Virus record (IMG/VR): IMGVR_UViG_3300029448_008324
Span: 1-64,000 of that record
Source of the DNA: a virus
Strand: one strand, 5' to 3'
DNA: 64,000 nt
Part shown: positions 1 through 9,067 of the stretch, in pieces
Layout: the number at the start of each line of letters is the position of its first letter
How positions within the stretch are numbered: the first letter of the stretch is position 1
Translations under genes and position numbers: made by a program
Notes under the pieces: generated by a model
The model's database searches: none
Seen by the model: the letters and a program-made list of their open reading frames with translations, nothing else
What the model was told of the DNA's origin: nothing

Positions 1-112
1 CGTATACAATGTCATCTGATTCAAATGCAAATAATCGTTTGCTTAGAAATCCTAAAGTTTCTTGTCCTTGCCTTGTGGTGTGATAAGGAGAAGTTTTACT
101 ATACTGTGCCAT
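1..112 (-). CDS. 53: Baseplate wedge protein gp53 (N-terminal part, cut by window edge)
   Basis: Only the first 37 codons are inside the window, read leftwards from an ATG at 112-110. The start shares one base with the stop codon of the upstream tube-cap gene (TAATG), so the two are translationally coupled. The N-terminus (a YSKTSPYH stretch, then LGFL and a FESDDIVY stretch) resembles the start of gp53-type baseplate wedge proteins of marine T4-like phages. gp53 joins neighbouring baseplate wedges around the hub. The call rests on this short stretch and on position next to another baseplate gene. Confidence 0.6.
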   Translation of the reverse strand, partial: MAQYSKTSPYHTTRQGQETLGFLSKRLFAFESDDIVY

Positions 113-1035
113 TAAATGAATCCTTGTCCTCTTGTCAATTTACCTGATGCAAAGTCTTTGAGATTGAAATTGTTAGAAATCTTGTTGCGTGAGTATACAG
201 GCACTACTGTGATTGATATCAAAGAATCTGTTGGCACATAGTTTATGCCACCTGAACTTTCAACTGCCTGTAATGGATCTGATGCTAAGAAATCATCTGC
301 AAAGTTTCCATTCTGTGGTCCAACATTCCTTACATCAGCAAATCTATTTTGTCTAGGCACGTTATTTTGTGTGCTACCTGCAAGGTCATTGAGAGTGCTG
401 CCTGTGGACGCACCGACTCCAATATAATCAACCTGTTCTCTCAATTCCACAGTAAAGTTTGTAATGATGATGGGCACGTCTTTGTAAATCAAATCTCCAT
501 ATCCATTCAACCTACACACAGGAGGGGGGTTGCCTTGGTTGGCATCTCCTCCACCATAATACATCTTGGTCACTGTTCTTAAAAAGTGCAAAGATGCTAA
601 CCAATTTTGTCCATCTTTTTCATTGGCCACAGGAAAAGATCCTGCAATGGTCATTTGATCTACTTGGGAGTTTTGATATGCATAGTATGGATAATTGTTG
701 TGGACCACAGAACGTGCATCATAAGCCGCACTGTGAGACATATTAATAAAAGGTGTAACAGGAAATCTGATGCCTTTGTTTTTTTTAAAACTTGCAGGAA
801 ACACTGGTGATCCGGACATCAAATCAGCAAACACACTGTCTGACACAGTGACTTTGACTGCCCAATCCCCGGTGGCTGATGGCGCACCAACATTAGACTG
901 CAAACTGCTTTGTCTATTTGTGTTGAAAATTCCGCCAATAGGCAAACCTGCCTGCGATAGTCTGTTTGCTACAGATCCAACTGCTCCTGTTAAAAAATTG
1001 GATCCTTGATTCAAAAAGTTCGAAAACGATGCCAT
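112..1035 (-). CDS. Baseplate tail-tube cap / tube initiator (gp48/gp54-like)
   Basis: This 307-aa protein looks like the tube-cap proteins that sit on the baseplate hub and start tail-tube polymerisation. The N-terminus is rich in small residues and the middle is beta-rich (TNFTVELREQVDYIG at about 195-209). The C-terminus ends in an SITVVPVYSR stretch followed by a basic tail. The length is close to T4 gp54 (320 aa) and gp48 (364 aa). It is coupled to gp53 downstream, a normal baseplate neighbour. A late-type AATAAATA box lies 6 nt before its ATG. I cannot decide between gp48 and gp54 by eye. Confidence 0.6.
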   Translation of the reverse strand: MASFSNFLNQGSNFLTGAVGSVANRLSQAGLPIGGIFNTNRQSSLQSNVGAPSATGDWAVKVTVSDSVFADLMSGSPVFPASFKKNKGIRFPVTPFINMSHSAAYDARSVVHNNYPYYAYQNSQVDQMTIAGSFPVANEKDGQNWLASLHFLRTVTKMYYGGGDANQGNPPPVCRLNGYGDLIYKDVPIIITNFTVELREQVDYIGVGASTGSTLNDLAGSTQNNVPRQNRFADVRNVGPQNGNFADDFLASDPLQAVESSGGINYVPTDSLISITVVPVYSRNKISNNFNLKDFASGKLTRGQGFI

Positions 1036-1041
1036 TGCAAA

Positions 1042-1049
1042 TATTTATT
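1042..1049 (-). promoter_or_regulatory. Late promoter AATAAATA for the tube-cap gene
   Basis: The minus strand reads AATAAATA, one mismatch from the T4 late box TATAAATA. It ends 6 nt before the ATG at 1035. It overlaps the -35 box of the divergent gp55 promoter. Confidence 0.6.
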
Positions 1050-1076
1050 GCATAAATTAACTGTATAGTTTATAAT
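1048..1076 (+). promoter_or_regulatory. Host-type sigma70 promoter for gp55
   Basis: TTGCAT (1048-1053), a 17-bp spacer, then TATAAT (1071-1076). The gp55 ATG follows at 1084, so the mRNA leader would be only a few bases. It is back to back with a late promoter on the other strand. Confidence 0.7.
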
Positions 1077-1083
1077 AATACAC

Positions 1084-1869
1084 ATGGCCGTAAATTATCT
1101 TAACAACAGAGACATGTTGGCTGAAATACACAAGTCAAAAGTCACATACTGCTCTTACCTCACAGATGAAGATCGTGATTATGATCTGATTTTGCCATCT
1201 GTAGACAAAATCAATATCCGCACAGTGGCTCAAGCAAAAAGAGAACGTGCCAAAAGACTCACTAGAAGCACAGGCGAAGTCATCAAACCGCAAAACTTTG
1301 ACAAGCAGGATGTGGTGTTTAGAATCATGACATTTGATCATATTCCAAATTCCAACAGGAAAGCAAAACCAAAGACCATTGCTGATTCCAAAGTCAAAGT
1401 GAACTTTCCGCCATATCAACATTGGAGATACACCACAGACGGTGAACTGATTTGTGTTGGAAAATCACATTGGCGTGACGGATTGTCCAATGGTGTATTT
1501 TGTCCAGATCATGGCAAAATGACCAACAAATTGGCCAAGATGTTTTTGTTGCTCACACAAAGATATGGCACTAGAGGCAACTGGCGTGGTTACACATACA
1601 ATGATGAAATGCAAGGACAAGCACTCATGCAGTTGAGCCAAATTGGTTTGCAGTTTGACGAATCAAAATCTGACAATCCATTTGCTTACTACACAGCGGC
1701 CATAACAAATTCATTCACAAGAATACTAAATGTTGAAAAGAAAAATCAATCACTGCGTGATGACATACTGCAAGAAAATGGCATGACTCCTTCGCACACT
1801 AGACAAATGGAGTGGGAAATACAACAACGCAAAGAACGTGAGATTGATGCTAAAAACAAAAAGTTTTAA
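1084..1869 (+). CDS. 55: Late-transcription sigma factor gp55
   Basis: A 261-aa protein matching the T4-like late sigma factor, which directs host RNA polymerase to TATAAATA-type late promoters. The sigma region-2-like core is visible from about 165 to 225: an aromatic-rich RYGTRGNWRGYTYNDEM stretch, a helix ending QLSQIGLQFDES, then NPFAYYTAAITNSFTRILNVEKK, the usual gp55 pattern. It is longer than T4 gp55 (185 aa) because of an extended N-terminus. Its own promoter is host-type, which makes sense because it must be made before late transcription starts. The 3' end overlaps the convergent SGNH gene by 20 nt. Confidence 0.88.
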   Translation: MAVNYLNNRDMLAEIHKSKVTYCSYLTDEDRDYDLILPSVDKINIRTVAQAKRERAKRLTRSTGEVIKPQNFDKQDVVFRIMTFDHIPNSNRKAKPKTIADSKVKVNFPPYQHWRYTTDGELICVGKSHWRDGLSNGVFCPDHGKMTNKLAKMFLLLTQRYGTRGNWRGYTYNDEMQGQALMQLSQIGLQFDESKSDNPFAYYTAAITNSFTRILNVEKKNQSLRDDILQENGMTPSHTRQMEWEIQQRKEREIDAKNKKF

Positions 1870-2509
1870 TTGACCGTGCAAATGCCTTGTGAGCGCCTCT
1901 GCCGAAATGACCTCCATAATCACCTAAATCACGTGCATGATTTTCAAATGAATGCAAATACATATTTTCTAAATTTATATTGTGCTTGTTCAACAATTCA
2001 CAGTCATAACTGTTTGTGATAAAATGATAGCACTCTGAGCCCTTCCAATCACACCATTGTTCAACAAAAAACACTTGCTGTAAAAAATGGGCCACATTCA
2101 TTTCGTCAGTGTTTTGCACCAACAAACGTGTGTGTTCGTCTCCAGAGCCTGTGATTCTTGAAATGCTTTCAACATCCTGATAGTTTCTCCTTATCATGTT
2201 GGGCCACACCATGATAACTTTTTGCGGCGGGACCACTTGTCCAAATGAATACAGCAGTCTCACACATTCTTCTGGTGATGCTCCAGGATGGCCAATATTG
2301 AATATTTTATGATCCACTTGTCTTTCCAATTGTTCGCAAAATGTTTGTCCATCATCTAGTGTCACACCAAATGTGTTTGACTCTCCAAACACCAAACAAA
2401 AATGATTCCAGTCTTGAAATTCATGAGTGCGATAACCATGTGCATTGCATTTGTATCCTTCAAGTGGTCCAAAACTTATGATCGAGTTTGAGTAAAATCC
2501 GTATTGCAT
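1850..2509 (-). CDS. SGNH/GDSL-like hydrolase
   Basis: A 219-aa protein with an SGNH-hydrolase layout. Block I appears as VFGESNTFG (about 37-45, with ES in place of DS). A block-II-like glycine is in FNIGHPGAS, and a C-terminal DYGGHFGRGAH segment could supply the Asp-His pair. Such enzymes remove acyl or acetyl groups from glycans or lipids. It lies antisense between gp55 and gp47, overlaps the end of gp55, and looks like an inserted accessory gene. The nucleophile assignment is inference; an inactive homologue is possible. Confidence 0.55.
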   Translation of the reverse strand: MQYGFYSNSIISFGPLEGYKCNAHGYRTHEFQDWNHFCLVFGESNTFGVTLDDGQTFCEQLERQVDHKIFNIGHPGASPEECVRLLYSFGQVVPPQKVIMVWPNMIRRNYQDVESISRITGSGDEHTRLLVQNTDEMNVAHFLQQVFFVEQWCDWKGSECYHFITNSYDCELLNKHNINLENMYLHSFENHARDLGDYGGHFGRGAHKAFARSIKTFCF

Positions 2510-2532
2510 TATTCAAATAATTATCATATAAT
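2504..2532 (+). promoter_or_regulatory. Host-type sigma70 promoter for gp47-gp46
   Basis: TTGCAT (2504-2509), 17 bp, TATAAT (2527-2532), with the gp47 ATG at 2541. The -35 box overlaps the start codon of the antisense hydrolase gene. Confidence 0.7.
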
Positions 2533-2540
2533 AAAACTCA

Positions 2541-3551
2541 ATGCAAACTTTTAAACGTGCGGCTGTGTTTGCTGACATACACTTTGGCAACAAAGGCAAT
2601 TCACGCCAGTTCAATGAAGACTGTGATCGTTATGTGGACTGGTTCGTTGAACACGCCCAATCACAAAACTGTGACACTTGTATTTTCTTGGGTGATTGGC
2701 ATCATCAACGTGCCACACTAAACATTACCACACTGCAACATTCACTGCAAAACTTAGAAAAAATTGCAAATGCATTCGAAAACAATCATTTTATTGTTGG
2801 CAATCATGACTTATATTACAAAGATTCTCGTGCTGTAAATTCAATTGAATTTGCTAAACACATCAAAAATTTAAACCTAATTCTGGAACCATATTACACA
2901 GAGGATTGTGCGTTTATTCCGTGGTTGGTATCAGAGGAATGGAAGCAACTCAAAGACATGCCGGCAAAGCCGTACGTGTTCGGCCACTTTGAGTTGCCAC
3001 ACTTCCTTATGAATGCAATGGTGTCCATGCCTGACACAAATGAATTGAGCGGCAATGACTTGAATCATCATGGCTATGTGTTTTCAGGACACTTTCACAA
3101 AAGACAAATGAAAGGCAATATTCACTACATTGGCAACGCATTTCCACACAACTATTCAGATGCCAACGACTTTAGACGTGGTTATATGGTGCTGGAACAT
3201 GGTGGAGATCCTGTGTATCATGATTGGCCCAACATGCCTGTGTATCAAACACTTAAACTTAGTGAACTCCTACACAACGCATCCATACTTAAAAAACGTG
3301 CATATGTGAGAGTGGACATAGACACAGAGATTACATATGAAGAATCAAACTTTATAAAAGACACATTTATTGCACAACACACACTGCGTGAAATGACATT
3401 CATACAACAGCGTGACATCACACAGCATGACTCTACAGATTTAACACAAGCATTTGAGTCAATTGATGAAATTGTGCATTCACAACTAATGGCCGTTGAT
3501 TCTGAACACTATGACAGAAACTTGTTGCTAGAAATATACAAAAATTTATGA
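2541..3551 (+). CDS. 47: Recombination endonuclease subunit gp47 (SbcD/Mre11-like)
   Basis: A 336-aa metallophosphoesterase of the Mre11/SbcD type, the nuclease partner of gp46. Metal-binding motifs are in order: FADIHFG near 10-16, FLGDWHHQR near 50-58, VGNHDLYY near 91-98, FGHFELPH near 147-154 and SGHFHKRQ near 183-190. Length matches T4 gp47 (339 aa). The gp46 ATG overlaps its stop by 4 nt, the usual coupling of this pair. The complex makes recombinogenic ends during recombination-dependent replication and degrades host DNA. Confidence 0.93.
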   Translation: MQTFKRAAVFADIHFGNKGNSRQFNEDCDRYVDWFVEHAQSQNCDTCIFLGDWHHQRATLNITTLQHSLQNLEKIANAFENNHFIVGNHDLYYKDSRAVNSIEFAKHIKNLNLILEPYYTEDCAFIPWLVSEEWKQLKDMPAKPYVFGHFELPHFLMNAMVSMPDTNELSGNDLNHHGYVFSGHFHKRQMKGNIHYIGNAFPHNYSDANDFRRGYMVLEHGGDPVYHDWPNMPVYQTLKLSELLHNASILKKRAYVRVDIDTEITYEESNFIKDTFIAQHTLREMTFIQQRDITQHDSTDLTQAFESIDEIVHSQLMAVDSEHYDRNLLLEIYKNL

Positions 3552-5311
3552 TAAAATTTAAAACACTCACAGTAAAAAATTTTATGTCAGTGGGCAATGT
3601 CACACAAGCCATTAATTTTGAAGGACAAGATCTCACACTGGTGCTTGGGCAAAACATTGACTTAGGTGGGGATGATGCTGGATCAAGAAATGGAACTGGC
3701 AAAACAACCATACTCAATGCACTGTCATTTGCACTGTTCGGAGATGCATTAACCAACATCAAGCGAGACAATCTTGTCAACAAAACCAACGAACGTGGCA
3801 TGGTGGTGTCTTGTGAATTTGAGATCGATGGCAAAAACTACAAGATCGAAAGAGGCAGGAAGCCTGCCATTATAAAGTTTTATGTGGATGGCAAACAAGA
3901 TGAAGATGATGAAGCACAAGGCGACTCCAGAGAAACACAAAAAGACATTACAAAACTGCTGGGCATGAGTCACATCATGTTTCAAAACATTGTGGCACTG
4001 CACACATATGCTCCTCCGTTTTTTGGATTAAGAGCTGCTGAACAAAAAGACATCATTGAACAGCTGTTGGGCATCACTGTGCTGAGTGAAAAAGCAGAAG
4101 TGCTGAAAGAAGAATTAAAAGAAACCAAAGAGGTAATCAAAGAAGAAGAAATAAGACTAGATGAAATTGAACGCAACAATGAAAAAATACAGTCTTCAAT
4201 TGATGCACTAGAAACACGTCAGCGTGGTTGGAAGGCCCAACAAAAGACAGACATTGAAAAGTTGACGCTGTCATTGGAAGAACTAATGAAGGTAGACATC
4301 AAAGATGAAATTGCAAAACACAAAAAACTTGAAGCATACAGAGAAAACTTTGAAAAGAAACGCACATGGGAACGTGAACTTGCCACTGTGCAAACAGCAG
4401 TCAAACAATCAACCAAACAGTTGACTGAAATACTGGACTCCATTGACAAAACGCAAAACAAAACATGCCACACATGTGGTGGCCCAATGGAAGATGATCA
4501 GCATCAATCCATGGTTGATAAACTGCACAAAGATCGCAGTGACTTTGAAACATACATAGAAGACTTGGTATCACAGGAATCAGGTCTCACACAAAAGATA
4601 AAAAGTATTGGTGATCTAGAACAGCCGGAAACCTATTATGACACAGCACAGCAGGCTTATAAGCATGAAAACACTGTGGAATACTTGGGCGAACAACTAG
4701 GAACAAAAACAAAAGAACAAGATCCTTATCAAGAACAGATTGATGAATTAAAAACTTCTGCTGTGCAAGAACTGTCATATCACAAGATGAACAATCTACG
4801 CAAACTGCAAGATCATCAAGAGTTCCTATACAAACTGTTGACATCCAAAGATTCATTTGTGCGTAAACGTGTGATTGATCAAAACTTGACATATCTTAAT
4901 TCAAGGCTGGCTTTTTATTTGGACAAAACAGGACTGCCACATGAAGTAAAGTTTCAATCAGATCTCACTGTAGAAATCACTGAACTGGGGAGAGATCTTG
5001 ACTTTGATAATCTGTCCAGAGGTGAACGCAACAGACTGATCCTAAGTCTGTGTTGGGCATTCCGAGATGTGTGGGAAATGTTGTATCACAACATCAATAC
5101 CATGTTTATTGATGAACTTGTTGATTCAGGCATGGACACAGCAGGTGTTGAAAATGCCATTGGCATATTGAAACAGATTGCACGTGAACGTCACAAAAAC
5201 ATATATCTTATTTCACACAGAGATGAACTGCAGGGCAGAGTAAACAATGTATTGAAGGTAACCAAAGAAAATGGCTTTACTTCATATGCATTCACAGACA
5301 TGGTAGAATAA
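3548..5311 (+). CDS. 46: Recombination endonuclease subunit gp46 (SbcC/Rad50-like ATPase)
   Basis: A 587-aa SMC-like ATPase. The N-terminal Walker A segment SRNGTGKTT is at about 46-54. Long coiled coil flanks a CHTC zinc hook at about 307-310. The ABC signature LSRGERNRL and the Walker B stretch TMFIDELVD are in the C-terminal lobe, followed by the ISHRDEL switch. Length is close to T4 gp46 (560 aa). It forms the ATP-driven arm of the gp46/47 nuclease and is coupled to gp47 upstream and to a methyltransferase-like gene downstream. Confidence 0.93.
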   Translation: MIKFKTLTVKNFMSVGNVTQAINFEGQDLTLVLGQNIDLGGDDAGSRNGTGKTTILNALSFALFGDALTNIKRDNLVNKTNERGMVVSCEFEIDGKNYKIERGRKPAIIKFYVDGKQDEDDEAQGDSRETQKDITKLLGMSHIMFQNIVALHTYAPPFFGLRAAEQKDIIEQLLGITVLSEKAEVLKEELKETKEVIKEEEIRLDEIERNNEKIQSSIDALETRQRGWKAQQKTDIEKLTLSLEELMKVDIKDEIAKHKKLEAYRENFEKKRTWERELATVQTAVKQSTKQLTEILDSIDKTQNKTCHTCGGPMEDDQHQSMVDKLHKDRSDFETYIEDLVSQESGLTQKIKSIGDLEQPETYYDTAQQAYKHENTVEYLGEQLGTKTKEQDPYQEQIDELKTSAVQELSYHKMNNLRKLQDHQEFLYKLLTSKDSFVRKRVIDQNLTYLNSRLAFYLDKTGLPHEVKFQSDLTVEITELGRDLDFDNLSRGERNRLILSLCWAFRDVWEMLYHNINTMFIDELVDSGMDTAGVENAIGILKQIARERHKNIYLISHRDELQGRVNNVLKVTKENGFTSYAFTDMVE

Positions 5312-5955
5312 TGAATATTAAAATTTATGAAAAGCTCAAACAAATATGGCCATGCTCTGACACACTGCTGTCAACAACATTTGGCATGGAAATACATCAA
5401 GCAGGCATGGAGATTGACGAACTTGCATATTATATTGATGATCGCATCCTGCACAAATACTTTTCTGAAATATGGCAACCAAAATTAAAAAAATTCAAGT
5501 TTAGTGGCTTGCGTTTGATAGAGGAAGTCAATGCACTCAATCCAAGAAGTGTTTTGGATGTTGGCTGTGGTTACAACGAGTTCAAAGGCAAAATTAAAAA
5601 TTTAATTGGTCTTGATCCTTATAATAGACATGCTGATTTACAAATTAAAATTGAGGATTACAGCACCACAGAAAAATTTGATGTGATACTGTGTTTAGGA
5701 TCAATAAATTTTGGATCACATGACAAGATTCTCAAAGAACTCACAGTGTGTAAAAACTTACTTGCAGATGGAGGCAAAATGTTTTTTAGAGTGAACCCTG
5801 GACTAGATCATGAACCACCAGAATCAAAATACATTAATTTTTATCCATGGAATGTGTATCAAATCACACAGATAGCCAAACAATTAGATCTTGCTATACT
5901 TGATCTAAGACATGATTTCAATGATCGCATTTATTTTGTTTACGCTAAACTTTAA
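5311..5955 (+). CDS. SAM-dependent methyltransferase-like protein
   Basis: A 214-aa protein with a class I methyltransferase core. Motif I is VLDVGCGYNEF at about 80-90, an acidic strand-2 end is in LIGLDPYN, and motif IV-like ILCLGSINFGSHD follows. The substrate cannot be read. The start overlaps the gp46 stop by one base, so it may be co-expressed with gp46/47. It is not part of the T4 core and starts a block of accessory enzymes. Adjacency to a sulfotransferase-like gene fits a role in glycan or small-molecule modification, which is inference. Confidence 0.65.
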   Translation: MNIKIYEKLKQIWPCSDTLLSTTFGMEIHQAGMEIDELAYYIDDRILHKYFSEIWQPKLKKFKFSGLRLIEEVNALNPRSVLDVGCGYNEFKGKIKNLIGLDPYNRHADLQIKIEDYSTTEKFDVILCLGSINFGSHDKILKELTVCKNLLADGGKMFFRVNPGLDHEPPESKYINFYPWNVYQITQIAKQLDLAILDLRHDFNDRIYFVYAKL

Positions 5956-6519
5956 TTACAAATAGACATATACTTTTATATCATTGGATGTGTAATCTTT
6001 GTATGAGTTTTTAGGAAAACTAATTTCCAGCAGTTCGCATAATTGTAGTGAATCAACAACATTTACAACCTTTGATTGATTATCTTTAATGAACTGCATA
6101 ATATCTTTGTTTTGTTTTTGAATGTGATTCCACATGTTGCCTAATGGTTTGAAATAATTATAACTTGGATATGTGATGTCAAACCCGCCTGCATCGTTCC
6201 ACCATTTGTAACATTCAACGTCATTTCTGTATACCATCACAATTGGATATTTTAAAGTTTTTAACAAGTCAAGTTGATGTGCAAATGTATGTGATTTTAT
6301 AATTCTTATTCCAGTACCCGAAAAAGGTTTGTTCCAATTTTCTTGTTTATTGTCAAATTCCATGCCAGGATCAAAATAAGCACCCACGTGCTTTACTGTT
6401 TGGTTAAAGTAAGAACGTCCACTGGTGCTATCAGATTGATCAATATCAGGAGACTTGTGTATGCTTTCAGCAACACCACTCCACTTTGATCCTGGGGCAC
6501 CAGTGAATAAAATATACAC
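5956..6519 (-). CDS. Sulfotransferase-like protein
   Basis: A 187-aa protein resembling short phage and bacterial sulfotransferases. The N-terminal FTGAPGSKWSG could be the 5'-phosphosulfate-binding loop, and IVMVYRNDVECYKWW (about 93-107) resembles the strand-loop-helix that binds the 3'-phosphate of PAPS. It is shorter than typical family members (250-300 aa). It is the last gene of a minus-strand operon behind tctA and tctC, sharing one base with the tctC stop. The substrate is unknown and catalytic activity is not assured. Confidence 0.5.
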   Translation of the reverse strand: MYILFTGAPGSKWSGVAESIHKSPDIDQSDSTSGRSYFNQTVKHVGAYFDPGMEFDNKQENWNKPFSGTGIRIIKSHTFAHQLDLLKTLKYPIVMVYRNDVECYKWWNDAGGFDITYPSYNYFKPLGNMWNHIQKQNKDIMQFIKDNQSKVVNVVDSLQLCELLEISFPKNSYKDYTSNDIKVYVYL

Positions 6520-7565
6520 TATTGTGTCAGTTCTTGTTTGTATACAGCATTAAAGCCAAGTTGATTTTTGCCAAAATCTACCAAAGTTTGCAATGCGCCA
6601 GGAGTAATGAATGACTTGAGTGTTTGCACAGCTGCATCTCCTTCATCACCTGTTCTCCATTCATACTTGCCTACTTTCTTTTCAATAGCGGCAATAGATT
6701 CTGGATCTTGGATCATTTTGTTTAGTGCATCAACAAGTTTGTCCTTGTTTGGATTTCCTGCATTTACCCAAAATGCTTTTTGCAGTGCATCTCTCCAACT
6801 TTTTACAAGTTTGTATGCATCATAAAAATCGCCGCTGGGTGCAACACCATGCATTGATTCATACAGTGCTTCAAATGTTGGCTCTGTAAAATTAGGATCA
6901 ACATCATGTGCACCTGTGTCCACATTCAATAGTCCATGATGAAACCATGTGTATGCATCGCCTTTTTCAATCATAGGCACAACATGTTTTTTGTAGGCTG
7001 CTGGATTTTCTCTGGTTGCATTAAGATCTCCTCTAATAAATGCCAGTCTTCTTTCAGATCCTTTCATGCCTTTGACCCAAACAATTTTTTCTTCAAATGT
7101 TTCAATTGGATCACCATCTGGGCCTGCAAGTAACATCACAATGGCCATCACTTCTGGAGTCATTCCAGAACCTGATGAAAATTGTATTGGCCCGTTTTCA
7201 GTGTCCGCTTTGTTTCTTGCACCCACAATGATGTTGAGATTCATGTGTCCAATAGATTCCCAATCAAAATAATTGTAGTCCACTGGTTCAGTGAGATACG
7301 ATATTCCATTGCCACCATGCGATACCAGTATAGTTTTGTCATTAAATCTTAATTCATTTTGGAATTCATTTGGACCTAGTTGATCTCTAGCACCCGGCTT
7401 GTATGTCAAATTAATTTTTTCGCCAAGATGTTTTTCCCATTCTTGCACAACTATTTGTGCCCATACAGATGTTCCGCCTGATGGTTTTTGTGGCACGATC
7501 AAATTGTAATCTGCCAAAGCAGTTGTTGTCATCAACAACAATGCCATTATTGTTTTCTTAAGCAT
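6519..7565 (-). CDS. Tripartite tricarboxylate transporter, periplasmic binding protein TctC-like
   Basis: A 348-aa secreted protein. The first 18 residues form a classical signal peptide (basic start, LLLMTT core, ALA cleavage site). The mature part begins with an IVPQKPSGGTSV stretch, then LGEKINLTYKPGARDQLG, the ligand-loop pattern of the TctC/Bug family. These proteins capture organic acids in the periplasm and pass them to the TctA/TctB membrane unit. The gene overlaps the end of tctA by 8 nt, so the two are one operon. A secreted binding protein in a lytic-type phage is unusual. Ligand unknown. Confidence 0.75.
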   Translation of the reverse strand: MLKKTIMALLLMTTTALADYNLIVPQKPSGGTSVWAQIVVQEWEKHLGEKINLTYKPGARDQLGPNEFQNELRFNDKTILVSHGGNGISYLTEPVDYNYFDWESIGHMNLNIIVGARNKADTENGPIQFSSGSGMTPEVMAIVMLLAGPDGDPIETFEEKIVWVKGMKGSERRLAFIRGDLNATRENPAAYKKHVVPMIEKGDAYTWFHHGLLNVDTGAHDVDPNFTEPTFEALYESMHGVAPSGDFYDAYKLVKSWRDALQKAFWVNAGNPNKDKLVDALNKMIQDPESIAAIEKKVGKYEWRTGDEGDAAVQTLKSFITPGALQTLVDFGKNQLGFNAVYKQELTQ

Positions 7566-8994
7566 AGTTAAGTCTACTCCTTTTTTTAATTCCCCAATAC
7601 AGCAAAAACATCACACACATCATTATGACCAAAAAGATTGGTCTCGTGATGAGATCATTTACTGTGTGGAGAGTTGTTAATTGATAAGTGAGGCTATAAA
7701 TCCTATCACTCAACAAAAATCCTATCAGTAGTGCTGGCCTACTGACTTGATATTTTTTGCATGCCAATCCTAAAACTGAAAATGCAAACAAAACTGCAAG
7801 ATCTTCCCATCCCCCTGTGTATTGCAAGGTTGCCCACACAATCACAGCAAGCACAAAAGGAAAGTAATACACATAAGGAATGCGTGATACCCATCCTGCA
7901 AAATATGCCAGTCCATAACAAATGACAGCAGTGATCACAGTTCCTACAAGAAATGCAAATGACATGCTGTCAAATAATTTGTCATCATAAAATGTATCAG
8001 GCGATCCAAGATCAATGCCAAGATACAAAAACAATCCCATCAATATTGCGGCAAATGGAGCGCCTGGTATGCCAAACAACACAGTGGGAATAAACGAAGA
8101 TGCCTTCTGTGCATTGTTGGCGCCTTCTGCACCCACCACTCCACGCACATTACCTTCGCCAAACTTTTCTTTGGGATTAGCTGCTACTGTGGCTCCATAA
8201 GCCAACCAATCTGCCATGGCTCCTCCTAGTCCTGGCAATAATCCAATCACTGAACCAATGGCTCCGCCTCTAAGGCTGTCTTTCCAAAATTTTATAGTGT
8301 CTTTAATGCCTAGGATTAAGTCTTGCCAACTGCCATGATTAGTTTTGATGTTAGTGGTTTTATTCCTCTTGATCCAACCACTCCACAGTTCAGGTATAGC
8401 AAATAAACCTGCAACAAAAGGAAGGATCTGCACGCCATCTTCTAGATATCTCCAACCCATGGTAAATCTGGCCATAGCATTTGCATCTACCCCAACCAAT
8501 CCAACAACAACTCCTGTCACAATTGCAATTACACTTCGCACCCATTTATTAGTGGAAACAAATCCCACAGTAACAAATGCCAACAACACTAGTGCCCATA
8601 ATTCTGGAATACCCATATACATCACCACTTTAGTATACCATGGCAACAATAGGAATGTAAGTGATCCCCAAAACAATCCATTGCAGGTTGAGGATGTAAT
8701 TGCAGCTGATAGTGCCCGTGTGGCTTGTCCATTTTTGGCCATTGGAAATCCATCCACCATGGTTGCGGCCGCAGAGTTGGCTCCTGGTATGCCCAACAGC
8801 ACACCACTAAATGAATCACCGGTTGTAGATGAAGCCACCACTGCCACACAAAAAATCACACCAAGATAGGGGTCTCCTACAAAATAAGGCATGAATCCAA
8901 ACAGTGCGATAAGTCCAGTTGTTGCTCCTGCGGCGGGTATCAGGCCGATGATTAAGCCATACACAATACCTGCCAACAATATTGCAAGTTCCAT
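7558..8994 (-). CDS. Tripartite tricarboxylate transporter, large permease subunit TctA
   Basis: A 478-aa integral membrane protein with about 11-12 hydrophobic segments. It has the TctA hallmarks: GLIPAAGATTGLIAL near 17-31, LLGIPGANSAAATMVDG near 66-82, and the mirrored repeat GLLPGLGGAMADWLAYG near 250-266. Length is typical. TctA normally works with TctC and the small subunit TctB; no TctB-like gene lies next to it here. Its likely role is cation-coupled uptake of a carboxylate by the infected cell. The conserved repeats are intact, so it looks functional rather than decayed. Confidence 0.82.
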   Translation of the reverse strand: MELAILLAGIVYGLIIGLIPAAGATTGLIALFGFMPYFVGDPYLGVIFCVAVVASSTTGDSFSGVLLGIPGANSAAATMVDGFPMAKNGQATRALSAAITSSTCNGLFWGSLTFLLLPWYTKVVMYMGIPELWALVLLAFVTVGFVSTNKWVRSVIAIVTGVVVGLVGVDANAMARFTMGWRYLEDGVQILPFVAGLFAIPELWSGWIKRNKTTNIKTNHGSWQDLILGIKDTIKFWKDSLRGGAIGSVIGLLPGLGGAMADWLAYGATVAANPKEKFGEGNVRGVVGAEGANNAQKASSFIPTVLFGIPGAPFAAILMGLFLYLGIDLGSPDTFYDDKLFDSMSFAFLVGTVITAVICYGLAYFAGWVSRIPYVYYFPFVLAVIVWATLQYTGGWEDLAVLFAFSVLGLACKKYQVSRPALLIGFLLSDRIYSLTYQLTTLHTVNDLITRPIFLVIMMCVMFLLYWGIKKRSRLNYA

Positions 8995-9067
8995 AATAAA
9001 ATTTTATACTATTTTGAAGTTTGTGTCTATGAACTGTGCCAGAGGCACTGGGTTATGACTTGTGTAG

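Noticed and set aside
8995-9067. TctB gene next to tctA
   Set aside because: The gap between tctA and the GIY-YIG gene is only 73 nt and holds no open frame for a four-helix protein of about 150 aa. It contains a small GTGCC/GGCAC hairpin and AT-rich sequence only.
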